A DNA stretch of 64,000 nucleotides from Acanthococcus lagerstroemiae. Its lineage: Eukaryota; Arthropoda; Insecta; Hemiptera; Eriococcidae. A program made the translations under genes and the position numbers. Shown piece by piece: positions 22,966-33,345 of the stretch (the first letter of the stretch is position 1; each line of letters opens with the position of its first letter). The DNA lies in assembly GCA_031841125.1 (NCBI GenBank), contig CM063112.1, forward strand, positions 29,538,603 to 29,602,602. The letters are read 5' to 3'. The notes below the pieces were generated by a model. That model was not told the origin of the DNA, did no database searches, and worked only from the letters and a program-made list of their open reading frames with translations.

Positions 22966-23492
22966 ATTGAGTGTGTCGCGACAAAAAGGACCCTTATATC
23001 GACTATGTGCCCTTTTTGAGGCGACTTCAGATTCGGAATCTACGGACTTTTTATGGTCTGATGCACTTTACCCCACCTTCCCAACTCGGTTTGTTATCAC
23101 AGAGATGCTTGAGAATGATGCGAAAAAACATGGAAAAATGGTCGTATCATGGTTATCGTTAGTCGTACTCCTTTTCGAGTTGTGTACCGCGTTTCGGTGC
23201 TATTATTGAGTAAAAAATAGAATTAGGTAGGTATTCGGGCAAGTGATTAATGATTTACCCAGAACGGGAAAAAAAGTCGCTATAAAAAGGGCACATAACT
23301 TCCCAAATACAAACAGGAAAATATAAATGAAGGTGGTATTGTTTCATTGCGAAAGCGTAAAGTTTCGAATCAAAACAACAATAAGTATTTTACGCCAATG
23401 TACTGGTAACACTGAATGTACCCAACTTCAAAGCTGTTTTTCTGAAAACGTCGTTTCGTTGCATGTGCCCTTTTTGCCGCGACACACTCAAT
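22966..23492. mobile_element. TIR element with GTGTGTCGCG ends
   Basis: The ends ATTGAGTGTGTCGCGACAAA (22966) and the inverted ATTGAGTGTGTCGCGGCAAA (from 23492) pair over about 27 bases with two mismatches. A related GGGCACAT word recurs inside (about 23298 and, inverted, 23008). The 527 bp interior contains open frames of 63 and 86 codons with no recognisable similarity. Target duplication is not clear, so superfamily is open. Confidence 0.7.
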
Positions 23493-24429
23493 TATTAAAT
23501 TAAATTAAAACTTTTTCTTTAAAATTTTCAAGCTGTATATGAGAACAAACTGACAAGGTAGTGCTATTGTAAATGGATGAAGTAATCACAAGGTAACATT
23601 GAAATCGCATCTTCACAGGTTGGAGTCAGTATGGCCAGCTTTGAAAATTGTCCCTCGATTTTTTGTCCATCGGCATTGCTCTTTTTCAACCAATCACAAA
23701 ACAGGAGTTTCAATATTTCTTCGTCGCAATTAATGATCAAATTGCATATTCTTATCAGAGCAATACGATCCGCATATCAAATCCTGTTTCTTTTGTGACG
23801 AGACTCGTGCATTCGCGTACATAAATAGAATTGAGATACGGGAGGTGACCCTAAACTATAATTTAACCAAAATTAATTACCTCTAATCAATGGGTTAGTA
23901 TGCCTTTATCAACTCTCCGTATAATTTTTTGTTTATGAATCCGCTAATCGACATCTGAACACTTTGTTCGCTATTGTCTTTCGGCATGACATTCATCATT
24001 TTGATTGCTATTCCAAAATACAAAATCCCCTCACTGTCGGCCCAATCTAACCAATATGTTATACAGAACGCCTCTTAACGACTCCCATCAAAAAAAGTTC
24101 AAATATCCCCTACTTTCCTCCATGAGAAAACATACCTGAAGTATCAACATTTTTGAAGAATGACCCATTTACCCTTAAAATGCCGTAAAAGGGGGTGCAA
24201 AGTAACTCTGTCCAGTCATCCATTTTAACTCTGGCCTTATTATGGCCAAAACGTTGAATTTTCGCTATTTTTTTGATAAAATCTATTTATACGAATATGC
24301 GGAAGGGACCATATTCAGATTTACCCATCGACCCGTTCTTCAACACCCCTATACGTAATACGTATCCATTCTTGAGAATCTTCTCATCCCTACTATCTTT
24401 ACCTCATATAAACTCATGTGGTTTTTCGG
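23493..24429. other. No gene recognised
   Basis: AT-rich DNA with no supported gene, RNA or clear repeat boundary. Confidence 0.5.
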
Positions 24430-25435
24430 CTTCCGAAAGCAGTGTGGTCAGGGACAAAAAGAAGGGGGGCATCTTGCCCCCAAGCCTCCGTCAGAGTTGG
24501 GAAATTTCAGTAGATGGATCAAGAGTTGGGAAAATCCAACAAGTCAAAAGGTTTTTTTGTCTTTTGTGCCAATATAAACAAATTTTGAGTTGAGTCAGTA
24601 GGGAATTTAATCATTTAGGCCTTTCCAGAAAAATGTCTTCGCTGCGTCCCTGTTGATAGTTGAATTTTGTGAGCTCAAGTCTTGGAGTTTAAAGGTTATT
24701 GAATTCAATTTTTGTATCAATTCGATCCCAAGTTAAAAATAGTGCTCGTCACGAGGGGTCGTAGAATTGTTAGAAATACAGAATGCATGTTAAATAGGAG
24801 GTGTTTAACGTCGGCGAATTCATTTTTGGTATCAGTTTGACTCAAAGTTGAAAATTGCGACACCGGGTGTGAGGGAAGGACAAAATTTTTGGAAAATACA
24901 GTATGTATATCGAATAGTTCATACAACTCAGTGCTGAGGAGTATGCTTGAAATCAGGTTGAAGAACAGGGTCAGGCTCAGTTCCATTCGAAAGCAGACGG
25001 GTGTAAATTTAGGGTATGAAATCAAGAGACTTAAAATTCGAGGAAACTCAGGGATGGTCGATAGGGGGCAGGGGGAGCAACTTACCCTCTCTGTAGGAAT
25101 TTTTCACTCAGCAGCTGGAAAAATTTACCTTCCATTTCAGTTAGAGGCGAGTTGGGAAAAATCCAACAAGTTAAAAGTTGTTTTTTTTTATTTTTGCTTT
25201 GATACCTGGGAATTTTGAGTTGAGTCAGTTGGAAAAGCCTAACAGGTCAAAAGGTTTTTCTTCTTTTTCTTCTTTTTTTGCTTTGATACTTGGGAGTTTT
25301 GAGTTGAGTCAGCTGGAAAAATCCAACAAGTTAAAAGTTGTTTTTTTATTTATTTTTTGCTTTGATACTTGGGAATTCTGAGTTGAGTGCCAGTTGGGAC
25401 TTTCAAAATTTCTATCCCCCTCCCCTGGAAAAGCT
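24430..25435 (+). repeat. Composite dispersed repeat with about 85 bp tandem units
   Basis: Begins GGGACAAAAAGAAGGGGGGC, then one GAGTTGGGAAAATCCAACAA unit (24520-24600). An inverted block of the 18230-18650 repeat follows (24700-25000). Then come three tandem units of about 85 bp at 25150-25390, each with AATCCAACAAGTTAAAAG-like, a T-rich stretch, GCTTTGATACTTGGGA and TTTTGAGTTGAGTCAG. An inverted partial copy is at 13600-13900. Frames at 24717-25381 are repeat-derived. Confidence 0.65.
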
Positions 25436-25829
25436 CTTAGGTACGTCCCTGCAAGAAACTGCAAAATAGAACTTGGCGTGAACCGTGTGGACAGAAAAAG
25501 AAAACTAAGCCGCCCAGCAGTACGCTAGATAGACAAGTTCCTGCGAACCCTAGGTCCACGTGGGGGAACCACAACAAGAAAAAGACAGAGACAGAAAAGG
25601 TTGTTCGAAGTTCATGATCTACAGAGGGCAGATTAGGCAACAATTTACCAAGTGTTGTACTTAGGAACTGAGCTCTTAACCAAAGCTGTCCATGTATATC
25701 GAATGTAGGTATATGTTTTCTAGGTTGCTCAATTCATTGAATTTACTTTTGGTATCAATTTAACGACACCGGGGGGGGGGGGGAAATTCTGTCAAGTTCC
25801 ATCTCTGTCTTATTTTCTTTCTTTTTTAG
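25436..25829. other. No gene recognised; G-run
   Basis: Contains a homopolymer G-run at about 25771-25782 and nothing else that I can support. Confidence 0.5.
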
Positions 25830-26600
25830 CCGATTTCTGGTGCTTTATTTACTGCACTACCACCAATTCGATTTGAATTTCCGTTCACGCCTGTGTGCAC
25901 TCCGTACTCCGTGTCATTCGGCTACTGATTCAGCAGCAGTTCCGAGATAGATTCGGAGCCCCATGTTCACCGCGGTGAGACGACAAAACCCAAAACGGTC
26001 GGACGAATGGAGGGATTCTCGCTTCTAGATTCGTCATATCACGGTATTTCGAAATCGCGGTGTCGCAGTTGCTGGCACAGTCAAGACGTCGACGGTAAAC
26101 GTTCGGCCGGCACGATTTGTTTCCCCATAAGCTACCCGATTCGACGATTTCGCATTTGCGGTCTACGGGTTTACAATGTACTCATGTCCACTTACTTGTC
26201 ATAACGCCGTCCGCATGAGTGATGGGATACGATTCTGTTAATTTTACGAACTCCGACGTCGCTCGATAGAATGATTACAAACGGCCACAACCAGCACTTT
26301 AGTTTCGTATTTCAAAAAATAAAAATAAAATAAACAAAATACCCACAACACAACACAACAAACTATGTATATTTTGTGTTTAAAGTGTAGAGCATTTCCA
26401 ACCCTGCACGATACGCGGTAACGGGTGGACCCGGAACGGCGGACTAACGCCAACGCAGTCGCACGAGACGAAGAAAACTAAATCGAAAGAACGGGTAACT
26501 GCAAATGCACGTAACCGCAGCGTCACGTCGACACGGCGTTTTTACGCGCCGTTTGATCGTGCGCGTTCGGCCTACGTATAACGGATGGCTAAAGAAGTCC
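25830..26600. other. CpG-rich unique DNA, possible promoter region
   Basis: The base composition differs sharply from the AT-rich surroundings: many CG dinucleotides (ACGTCGACGG, GTTCGGCCGGCACG, ACGCGCCGTTTG), no repeats and no long runs. A pyrimidine-rich acceptor-like site ends at 25829 (TTTCTTTTTTAG) and a donor-like GCGGTGAGA lies near 25972-25980. It could be a transcription start region or first exon, but I cannot identify a coding sequence. A 69-codon minus-strand frame has no recognised similarity. Confidence 0.35.
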
Positions 26601-26988
26601 GTCCGTTACGAATGATGAGCCCGATGAAGCTCTGGCTGCTCATCGCATGACTGGAAAACGCTGACCAGAAATCCACCAATTGAAAAATTAAATCGTAACG
26701 GGGCGCTTGGGAAAATTCGTAAAGAGCTTTTAGCCCGGTGAAATGCCATCGAAAATGGGACAGTTGTAATATGTAAAATGAACTCGTGGGGGGGGGGGGA
26801 TATAAGATATGGGTAATTCTCTGAAAAGTGCAACAGTTTAAACTTTTAATTTTTTCCAAAAAAAATTGAGCAATTTGAATTTTGTTTCATTGGAATCACC
26901 ATTGTACTTGTCCTTGAATTAAAAGGTGGCATTGAGCTGTGGTCATATTGAAGGGGGGAAGAGGGGCAACGTTTTGAAGATTCATTGA

Positions 26989-27016
26989 CCACGTTGATGG
27001 AATTTCCATCAACGTG
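26989..27016. repeat. 28 bp perfect palindrome
   Basis: CCACGTTGATGGAA is followed directly by its reverse complement, giving a perfect 28-base palindrome. The same 14-mer recurs about 15 bases later (27030) and near 28440. Placed near the left end of the 26811-28632 element, it may be a transposase-binding site; this is inference. Confidence 0.8.
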
Positions 27017-27284
27017 GCTGATAATACTGGCCACGTTGATGGAACTTCTTTCACTGCGGTCAATCATTATGAAAAGTTTCCTGCAGAAGAATAATGATGA
27101 CTTCTTCAATGAGAATACATAAAAGTAAGTTCATGTATATAACGATTGTATTATTTGTATTTCTATTTAAACTATGAAATAATAAGGCACTTTACTTATA
27201 ATAATGAGAAATTTTTCTTATAATCTACAGGAACTTTCATCACGAAATTTGGTACAGTTTATGTGACTTGACCATCCCCTCGGT

Positions 27285-27382
27285 ACTGATGCGATGCCCG
27301 AAAGGGTAGTTTCCGGTGCCGGGGGTGCGGTGTCTCAGGGGCCACTTTGGCATGCGTGCATCGCCATACGTCCCACAACACC
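27285..27382 (+). repeat. Short conserved dispersed repeat, copy B
   Basis: Reads CTGATGCGATG...AAAGGGTAGTTTCC...GGGGGTGCGGTGTCTCAGGG...CACTTTGGCATGC...CGCCATACGTCCCACAACACC split into conserved words. It is the closest relative of 36924-37025, with copy A inverted at 9207-9290. It lies inside the 26811-28632 element. Confidence 0.75.
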
Positions 27383-27660
27383 AAGGCATTTTACTTATAA
27401 TGTAAGGATAGTAACTTTAACAATTTGGCCCCGTTTTCATATAAACTAGAAATAATAGAAGAAAAAAAAATCAGTAACTTCGATTACAAAATTTGGCACA
27501 ATTTCTAAAAACTAAATAATATACGTCAATGTTTAATCTAAATTGAGGAACTTAAAAATTACTTACACCTAAAAATTAAGAGTCCTGTTTAAGAATTTAA
27601 TGTTTTGGAGTGGATATCAAACTTGAGCGCTCGTTGAGATGAGACAGGAGGACTAAGTAT

Positions 27661-27955
27661 TTAAAAATAAAAATTATATTTGCGAGTCTCAAATGAGAAT
27701 TCTTAGGAATTATTCTTTCAACGTGGCTAACTCTTTCTTTTCCTCATCCGTGGTCATTCGGATGATATAGCCATCCTTCAGCGTATCAGCGACACAATCA
27801 ATCACCTATCAAAACCATGTCCGATGTTAGAAATTCAAAATAACTAAAAAATTCCGAATGACCACGGATGAGGAAAAGAAAGAGTTAGCCACGTTGAAAG
27901 AATAATTCCTAAGAATTTTCATTTGAAACTCGCAAATATAATTCTTATTTTTAAA
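27661..27955. repeat. 100 bp-arm inverted repeat
   Basis: The arms 27661-27762 and 27854-27955 are nearly exact reverse complements. They include TTTGCGAGTCTCAAATGAGA, TTCTTAGGAATTATTCTTTC, AACGTGGCTAACTCTTTC and CATCCGTGGTCATTCGG. The loop is about 90 bases. It forms the middle of the 26811-28632 transposon. Confidence 0.85.
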
Positions 27956-28632
27956 TCGCCTATATATTTCTTTTATACTACTTACATTTAACAGTTTTCT
28001 TTCGCATTTTCAGGTTGACAGCGAAAATTGCCGGAAAGAACTGATAAGCCACGGTGATAGATATGCAGAATTGTAAATGCACTCATTTTCACAGATAATT
28101 ATAGTTGTGGACAAGTTAACTCAACTCCGACGTTGAATTCGATCATGGCTCGAAGTTCTCGACACAGATTTGAAGCTAAGCAGCTAGTTTCGAACATTAG
28201 ATATGGAATCAGGGTGGCCATGCGTAAGAACGAAAAAATGACCACGGAGATGGAATTTACACCAGCCATAAACCTTCATGGCTTTTGAGGCGACCTTTAA
28301 ATGTACTAAAGGCCGCTCAAATGCATGTCAACGTGTAGAGTGATGGGTTGAGAAGAACTTTGGCCTTTAATTTCAAAAAAATATTCGTTCTGCATAGGGT
28401 GAAAAAATGAATAATGATTTCAAGAAATGCTAGCCTCGTCCACGTTGATGGAAGTTTTTGCCCTTTGAGCTCATTTTCCGCTAAAGGGGGGAGGGGTATG
28501 GGGTTCTACACAATTGCGTCGAGCAGAAAAAATCATAAACATACCAATCTATTATTTCTAATTTTCTGAAAAGAGTATAATGCTGAGAAAATAGCTGACA
28601 CGCAAACTATCGCACTTTTCTGAGAATTACCC

Positions 28633-29060
28633 ATATAATACTTTCATACTTTCGAGTCGGTGCTATCGCCATATCCCCGGTGTAGGTACGTGCCGAAACA
28701 CATTGTAACTGAAGTGTATCATACCCTAATTAAAAGAATTCCGTGAAAATTTCTATTAACAACACGGCTGCTGAAAAAAAAATCTATGTAATGAACTGTA
28801 AATCGAAATAACGGAAAAAAGAAGAACAATGCACGAATTCGGTCCCTTCTAAAATGACAACGTGCATTCGAAAATCAGCTGTTTTCTTCTAGAACGAGAC
28901 GCACGGCGAGTGTAGTAATTGGAAAATCGCACACAATTTCACACACATTAAACACAAATAAGATGCAATGTTGCCATCCGATGTGACGTGAATTTGATAG
29001 GAATCAGAAAATATAGTATATACTGCAATTAGCAGCAATGACGCGAATTTATTAGAAACT
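28633..29060. other. No gene recognised
   Basis: Short AT-rich stretch between the TIR element and the LINE remnants with no supported feature. Confidence 0.5.
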
Positions 29061-29067
29061 AGTACAG

Positions 29068-29690
29068 TTATGATCTTCTTCTTCTTCTCGCCGCCTCCGA
29101 TGTGCGAAGATTGGTGACCCTCATTGCAATCCTCAGCCTGGCGACCGCTGCTCTGAAGACTTCCGCTGACAATCGTCCCGTCCAACGCCGTAGGTTACTC
29201 AGCCAGGAATTTTGCCGTCTGCCCGGCGACCGCTTTCCTTGGATTCTCTCCTCCAGCACGAGTTTCAGTATACTGTATCTGCTGCCTCTCAGAATATGAC
29301 CCAGGTATCCCATTTTGCGCTCTTTAATCATATCCAGCACGGCTTTTTCGTTTCGGCCGATCCATTGCAGAACCTCCGCATTCGTAACTTTCTGGATCCA
29401 AGAGATTTTCAGTAGCCTTCGGTAGACGTACGTTTCGAAGGCGTCGATTTTTGACTCCATTGCTCTTGTGAGAGTCCATGCCTCGCAACCATACAGGAGG
29501 ACGGACAGGATATAGCAGTGAACCATACGGAGGGGCAGTTCCAGGCTTAGAACTTTCGAGGCAAAGAACTCTTCCGAATTGACGCGAATGTTGCTCTCGC
29601 TTGCCCAATCCTCGACCGTATTTCACGTGCCGCACTGCAGTTCTTGTCAGCTAGTACCTCCAAGTACTTAAAAACAGATGGGTTGGTGAG
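29068..29690 (-). mobile_element. LINE 3-prime fragment (RTE-like reverse transcriptase C-terminus)
   Basis: The minus strand encodes the end of a non-LTR reverse transcriptase. It runs from FKYLE and EIRSRIGQARATF (about 29580-29680) through LLYGCEAWTLTRAMESKI and YRRLLKISW to a C-terminal arginine run. The order matches the region after the RT palm in RTE-like and related LINE polyproteins. One frameshift near 29570 separates the first part from the 152-codon downstream frame (29068-29526). No catalytic domain remains. The 3-prime end carries a GAA-rich tail on this strand. Confidence 0.8.
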
Positions 29691-29714
29691 GAAACGGGGC
29701 GGGCTCAGAGGTCG

Positions 29715-29905
29715 GATATGAGCCAGCAGGAAATCCCGTTAAGCGTATACTGCAGGAAGAACTCGCAGATCACCAACTCCTCATCCGCGGCAAGTACCCT
29801 TGTCAAACATGGATAAGCTTGTTGGATGAGAAGGCGAGCATCCAGCGCCTGAAATCTGGATCCCTCCGACCGACGGAAAGCAAGGGGAAACCACCGTCGT
29901 ATTTT
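29715..29905 (+). mobile_element. Possible LINE-derived coding fragment
   Basis: A plus-strand frame contains NPVKRILQEELADHQLL, then WISLLDEKASIQRLKSG and LRPTESKGKPPS. This resembles the region before the end of some LINE polyproteins, but the match is from memory of the pattern only. It ends where the 29968 LINE insertion begins. Low confidence. Confidence 0.3.
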
Positions 29906-29955
29906 CTCCCACCCACTCACATTACTGCTTTATGATATCGGATTTAAATAATAGT

Positions 29956-31110
29956 TATGATACGATTTTTTTTTTTTTATATATAATCGAAAAAACCAAA
30001 GAATATAGGATAAATGTTGTTTTGGCATTCATCGATTTTAATAAGGCCTTTGATTCCATTTATCATCGTAGCGCCTGGAAGGCTCTAGCATCGCAAGGAG
30101 TTCCCGAAAATATTATAACCGTACTAGAAAATTTATACCAAAACTCGGTAGCGCATATTTCACTGGACAAAAAAGGGGATAAATTCAAGGTGGGTAGGGG
30201 AGTCAAACAGGGAGATCCAGTGTCACCAAATATCTTCAACGCCGTACTGGAGGATGTTTTCAGAAGATTGGAGTGGGATAACTATGGGCTGAAGATAGAT
30301 GGGGTGCAGATTAATAATCTCAGATTTGCCGATGACATCGTACTAATAGGTAAAAACAGTGAAGAGATAAATATAATGGTAGAAGATTTGGTACAACAAG
30401 GGGCTAAAGTAGTAGGATTGTCGATTAACCTGGGGAAATCCAAAATTATGACGAAAGATGGAAAAAAGGACAAGTACCTTCGATCCAGCGCAGCAAAACT
30501 CGAGATGGTCGACGAATACAAGTACATAGGACAAACTGTATCTTTCAAAAACAGAAGTGATAAGGAAATAGAAATTCGTATAAATAATTCATGGAAAGCA
30601 TTTTGGGCACAAAAACATATTTTTAAAAGCAACATGAAAATTAAAACAAAAGCAAAAATCTTAAGTACTTGTGTACTCCCAGTGGCGACATATGGGGCCC
30701 AAACGTGGCCAATAGCTAGAAGACATTTAAAGAAGTTAAAAGTTATGCAAAATTCAATGTTTAGGAGCATCTTAAAAATCAAACTAAAGGACAAAATTAA
30801 GCTTCTGGACATCAAAGGAAAAATTAATGTAAAGGATATTGGCTACATAATCAGAAAACTAAAATGGAAATATGCGGGGCACTTGATGAGGGAAAAGAAC
30901 TTCAAATGGCACAAGACTGTAACCGATTGGACCCCATATGGCCACAAACGTGCAAGGGGGCGGCCGATGTTACGCTGGAGAGTCGACTTTAAGGAGCTGG
31001 GGAGAAAATGGATAAGATTGGCGAGAGATCGCGATATATGGAGAGAGATGGTGGAAACCTATGCCCTCAAATGGGCGGGGTAGCTGGCACAGCCCACCTA
31101 CCCAAGGTTA

Positions 31111-31143
<33 letters not shown>

Positions 31144-31153
31144 GATACGATTA
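29956..31153 (+). mobile_element. 5-prime truncated RTE-like LINE with 12 bp target duplication
   Basis: The inserted sequence (29968-31140) is flanked by the direct repeat TATGATACGATT at 29956-29967 and 31141-31152, an intact target-site duplication. It ends in an (ATT)n tail of about 30 bases directly before the downstream duplication, as expected for target-primed reverse transcription. The start lies inside the reverse transcriptase domain, so the copy was 5-prime truncated at insertion. The retained frame is open, which suggests a young copy. It is inserted next to older LINE debris. Confidence 0.9.
29968..31083 (+). CDS. Partial reverse transcriptase of RTE-like LINE
   Basis: An open frame of about 370 codons without internal stops, ending TAG at 31081-31083. 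Visible motifs in order: FIDFNKAFD (RT domain A, with a catalytic Asp), GVKQGDPVSPNIFN (domain B), FADDIVLIG (domain C, two catalytic Asp), LSINLGKSKIM (domain D), YKYIGQTVSF (domain E), then YGAQTWPIARRHLKKL and the C-terminal GRPMLRWRVDF and WREMVETYALKW region. The endonuclease and RT fingers are missing through 5-prime truncation, so it cannot act alone. The start is the truncation point, not a real initiation codon. Confidence 0.9.
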   Translation, partial: FFFLYIIEKTKEYRINVVLAFIDFNKAFDSIYHRSAWKALASQGVPENIITVLENLYQNSVAHISLDKKGDKFKVGRGVKQGDPVSPNIFNAVLEDVFRRLEWDNYGLKIDGVQINNLRFADDIVLIGKNSEEINIMVEDLVQQGAKVVGLSINLGKSKIMTKDGKKDKYLRSSAAKLEMVDEYKYIGQTVSFKNRSDKEIEIRINNSWKAFWAQKHIFKSNMKIKTKAKILSTCVLPVATYGAQTWPIARRHLKKLKVMQNSMFRSILKIKLKDKIKLLDIKGKINVKDIGYIIRKLKWKYAGHLMREKNFKWHKTVTDWTPYGHKRARGRPMLRWRVDFKELGRKWIRLARDRDIWREMVETYALKWAG

Positions 31154-31314
31154 TATACTCGTATAATGTATAGAAATATTCGCAGCGATCATGCGTTTCT
31201 GGTGGGACCTCAGTTGGACTAAAGTATACAAAATTATTTATTTTTATTTTATTTTACAGCGTGTATTTAAAGTGCTGCCCAACAGCTTTTCAGCGAATAG
31301 TGGGGCAACACTAT

Positions 31315-31389
31315 CTAACATAATAATAATAATAATAAAAGTAATGACAAAAAAAAGTAGTAGATAATAATATTAATAATAAAAATAAC

Positions 31390-31420
<31 letters not shown>

Positions 31421-31430
31421 GTAACCACGT
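31315..31430. repeat. TAA/ATT microsatellite
   Basis: A long run of TAATAA units with interruptions. It may be the 3-prime tail of the minus-strand LINE whose coding part starts at 31637. Confidence 0.8.
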
Positions 31431-31439
31431 TAATTGCGA

Positions 31440-33345
31440 TAATTGACGCCGCCTTAACCCCCCCCCCCCACCTCCATCAACCTGCTTTCACGGACTTGTT
31501 GAGCAGTCCTAAGATATTTAGGTATGTACCTATTAATCATGAATAAAGTTGTGCGAGAGCCTGCGTTACCTTTACTTCAAATTTATGTTTTGTATCAAAG
31601 AAAATGTCAATTTCGCTGTTAATTTCGACTAGTTTGTTATAGAGTTTCATACTTTTTTTCCAAAGGTGAGAAGATATTATTTGTTCTTGTCCTGGAGACC
31701 GAAAAGAGCCCCTTGGGCCTGCTTATGCGATGTGGTGTGTAGATGTTGATTTTAGATAGGAGACATGACGAGTCTATTTGTCCCCGGAGTATATTGTAAA
31801 GGAGCTTTACTGCACATAGGTTCCTCCTCATCCGCAATGTATTCACTTCGTAGCCGGAGACCAGCTCTGGGTACGTGACCGAGAAATCGTAATATGAAAA
31901 ATCTTTGTAATAGAGGAATGTAAGAAATCTTTTTTGAATTGATTCTAGTGCATTTTCTTCTGTTTTAGTGAGTGGAACCCCAGATGACATTAGCGAAATC
32001 AAAATGTGAGCGTACTACAGATTGGTAGAGAAGTCGAAGAACAGATGGCTTTTTGAATACATTGGAGGACCGCTTTACTAGCCCCGCATTTCGTTTTGCT
32101 TTGGTCATAGTATTCTGTAGGTGTTGTGAGTAATTCAGTTTGCCTTCCATGAGAACCCCCAAATCGCGAATTTCGTTTACCCATTCAAGCTTTTTCCCCT
32201 CTATGTCATATATCGCATGTATAGGATTTTTCTTACGAGTGAAAGTGATCACTTTACATTTTTCAATATTCAGTGGGAGGTTATTTTCTTTACTCCAATT
32301 CACCACAGTACTGAGGTCCAGCATGAGGTTCTGTGTGTCTAGTATAGTTTTAACGATTTTGAAGATTAGAAGACATTTTGAAAATTGTAGTAGTTGTGGT
32401 ATGTCATTAATATAGAGGAGGAAAAGGAGGGGAGCTAAGTTTCTTCCTTGTGGGACTCCTGATGTGCATCTATACGTGTGAGATTTCATGCCTTTAAAAA
32501 CCACGTACTGTTTTGACTGCTGAAGATGATTCTGTAGTAATTGTATAAGTGAATTTGAAAAACCAAATTTAGATAGTTTTTGAAGGAGAATGGAGTGGTC
32601 GACCTTGTCAAAGGCTTTCCGAAAATCTGTATAGATTACATCGACGTGGGTTTTGGAACTCTCATCGAGGGTTTTTGCAATGTGATGTGTGAATTCTACA
32701 AGATTTGTCTCAATCGATCGACCTCTTACAAATCCATGTTGTTGGTGAGTTATGCAGTTGTGAAGTTGGGGATATATTTTCAAAAAAATGATTTTTTCAA
32801 AAATTTTATTAGGAACAGGCATATTTGTAATTGGTCTCGAGTCAGTGATACTGTTTGTGCCTGCCGTTTTAGGTATGGGTGTTACTGATGATGTTGTCCA
32901 TCTGTGAGGGGTCCTACAGGTTTGAACAATAAGATTAAAAATGTATTTCAGGGGGATAATAAAAAATTCAGTGCATTCTTTATAAATGTACTGGGGTATT
33001 CCATCCGGTCCAATGGCTCTTTTCGGTCTCAGGCATTTCAATACTCTTTCTACGCCATTGTCAGTAATATTCCCCAATGTAATTATCAGACAATTGCTAT
33101 GAACTTCATTTTGCGAGAGAATTGATGCCTGTTGCTTTGGATTATTGAATACTGACTTAAAGGGTTGGCGAATGCTTCTGCTATTTGCTGCGGTTCGGCA
33201 AGTTTTTCATTGTTGTACGTAAAGAGTGGGGAGGAGGAGGTGTTTGCTTTTTTCGAGTTGATGAATTTCCAAAAGGATACAAGAACCGGCAAATTTCAGT
33301 CATTATTTGTTTTGCATATCTCCATCGATCAAGGGGTTTTCAACC
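31440..33345 (-). mobile_element. CR1/Jockey-like LINE, inactive
   Basis: A 5-prime truncated non-LTR retrotransposon on the minus strand. The coding remnant runs from the endonuclease/RT linker through the RT to the C-terminal region, with frameshifts near 33100 and 31980 and an in-frame loss of the catalytic FADD box. Its 3-prime UTR continues towards the TAA-rich tract at 31315-31430. The clade is inferred from the RT motifs (AIGPDGIPQYIYKEC, SGVPQGRNLAPLLF, RDLGVLMEGKLNYSQH). Confidence 0.85.
31637..33292 (-). pseudogene. CR1/Jockey-like reverse transcriptase with deleted catalytic box
   Basis: Three minus-strand frames can be followed. 33292-33086 has the linker (SFWKFINSKKAN, IAEAFA). 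33077-31965 (370 codons) has the RT: AIGPDGIPQYIYK, QHGFVRGRSIETN, YTDFRKAFDKVDH (catalytic Asp), SGVPQGRNLAPLLFLLYIND, then NLPLNIEKCKVITF and RDLGVLMEGKL. 32002-31637 has the C-terminus (ENALESIQKRFLTFLYY, LRMRRNLCAVKLLYNIL). Where CLL(F/Y)ADDLKIFK is expected, the sequence reads KCLLIFKIVK, so about six residues with the two catalytic Asp are gone without a shift of frame. With two frameshifts as well, it cannot function. Confidence 0.85.

Larger units (their letters stand above)
26811..28632. mobile_element. 1.8 kb non-autonomous TIR transposon
   Basis: The terminal inverted repeats GGGTAATTCTCTGAAAAGTG (26811) and, inverted, GGGTAATTCTCAGAAAAGTG (28632) span 21 bases with one mismatch. 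ATAT lies outside both ends and may be the target duplication. The interior has no transposase. It carries repeated CCACGTTGATGGAA motifs (26989, 27030, 28440), a 100 bp inverted repeat (27661-27955) and a copy of a short dispersed repeat (27285-27382). AAGGCA(C/T)TTTACTTATAAT occurs at about 27184 and 27384, suggesting an internal duplication. A similar end with a CACGTTGAAAG word starts at 63731. Confidence 0.75.

Noticed and set aside
26244..26453. Small membrane protein on the minus strand
   Set aside because: The hydrophobic stretch comes from an AT-rich segment and the frame lacks an ATG; no conservation can be shown.
30282..30815. 177-codon minus-strand frame
   Set aside because: Antisense shadow of the LINE reverse transcriptase at 29968-31083.
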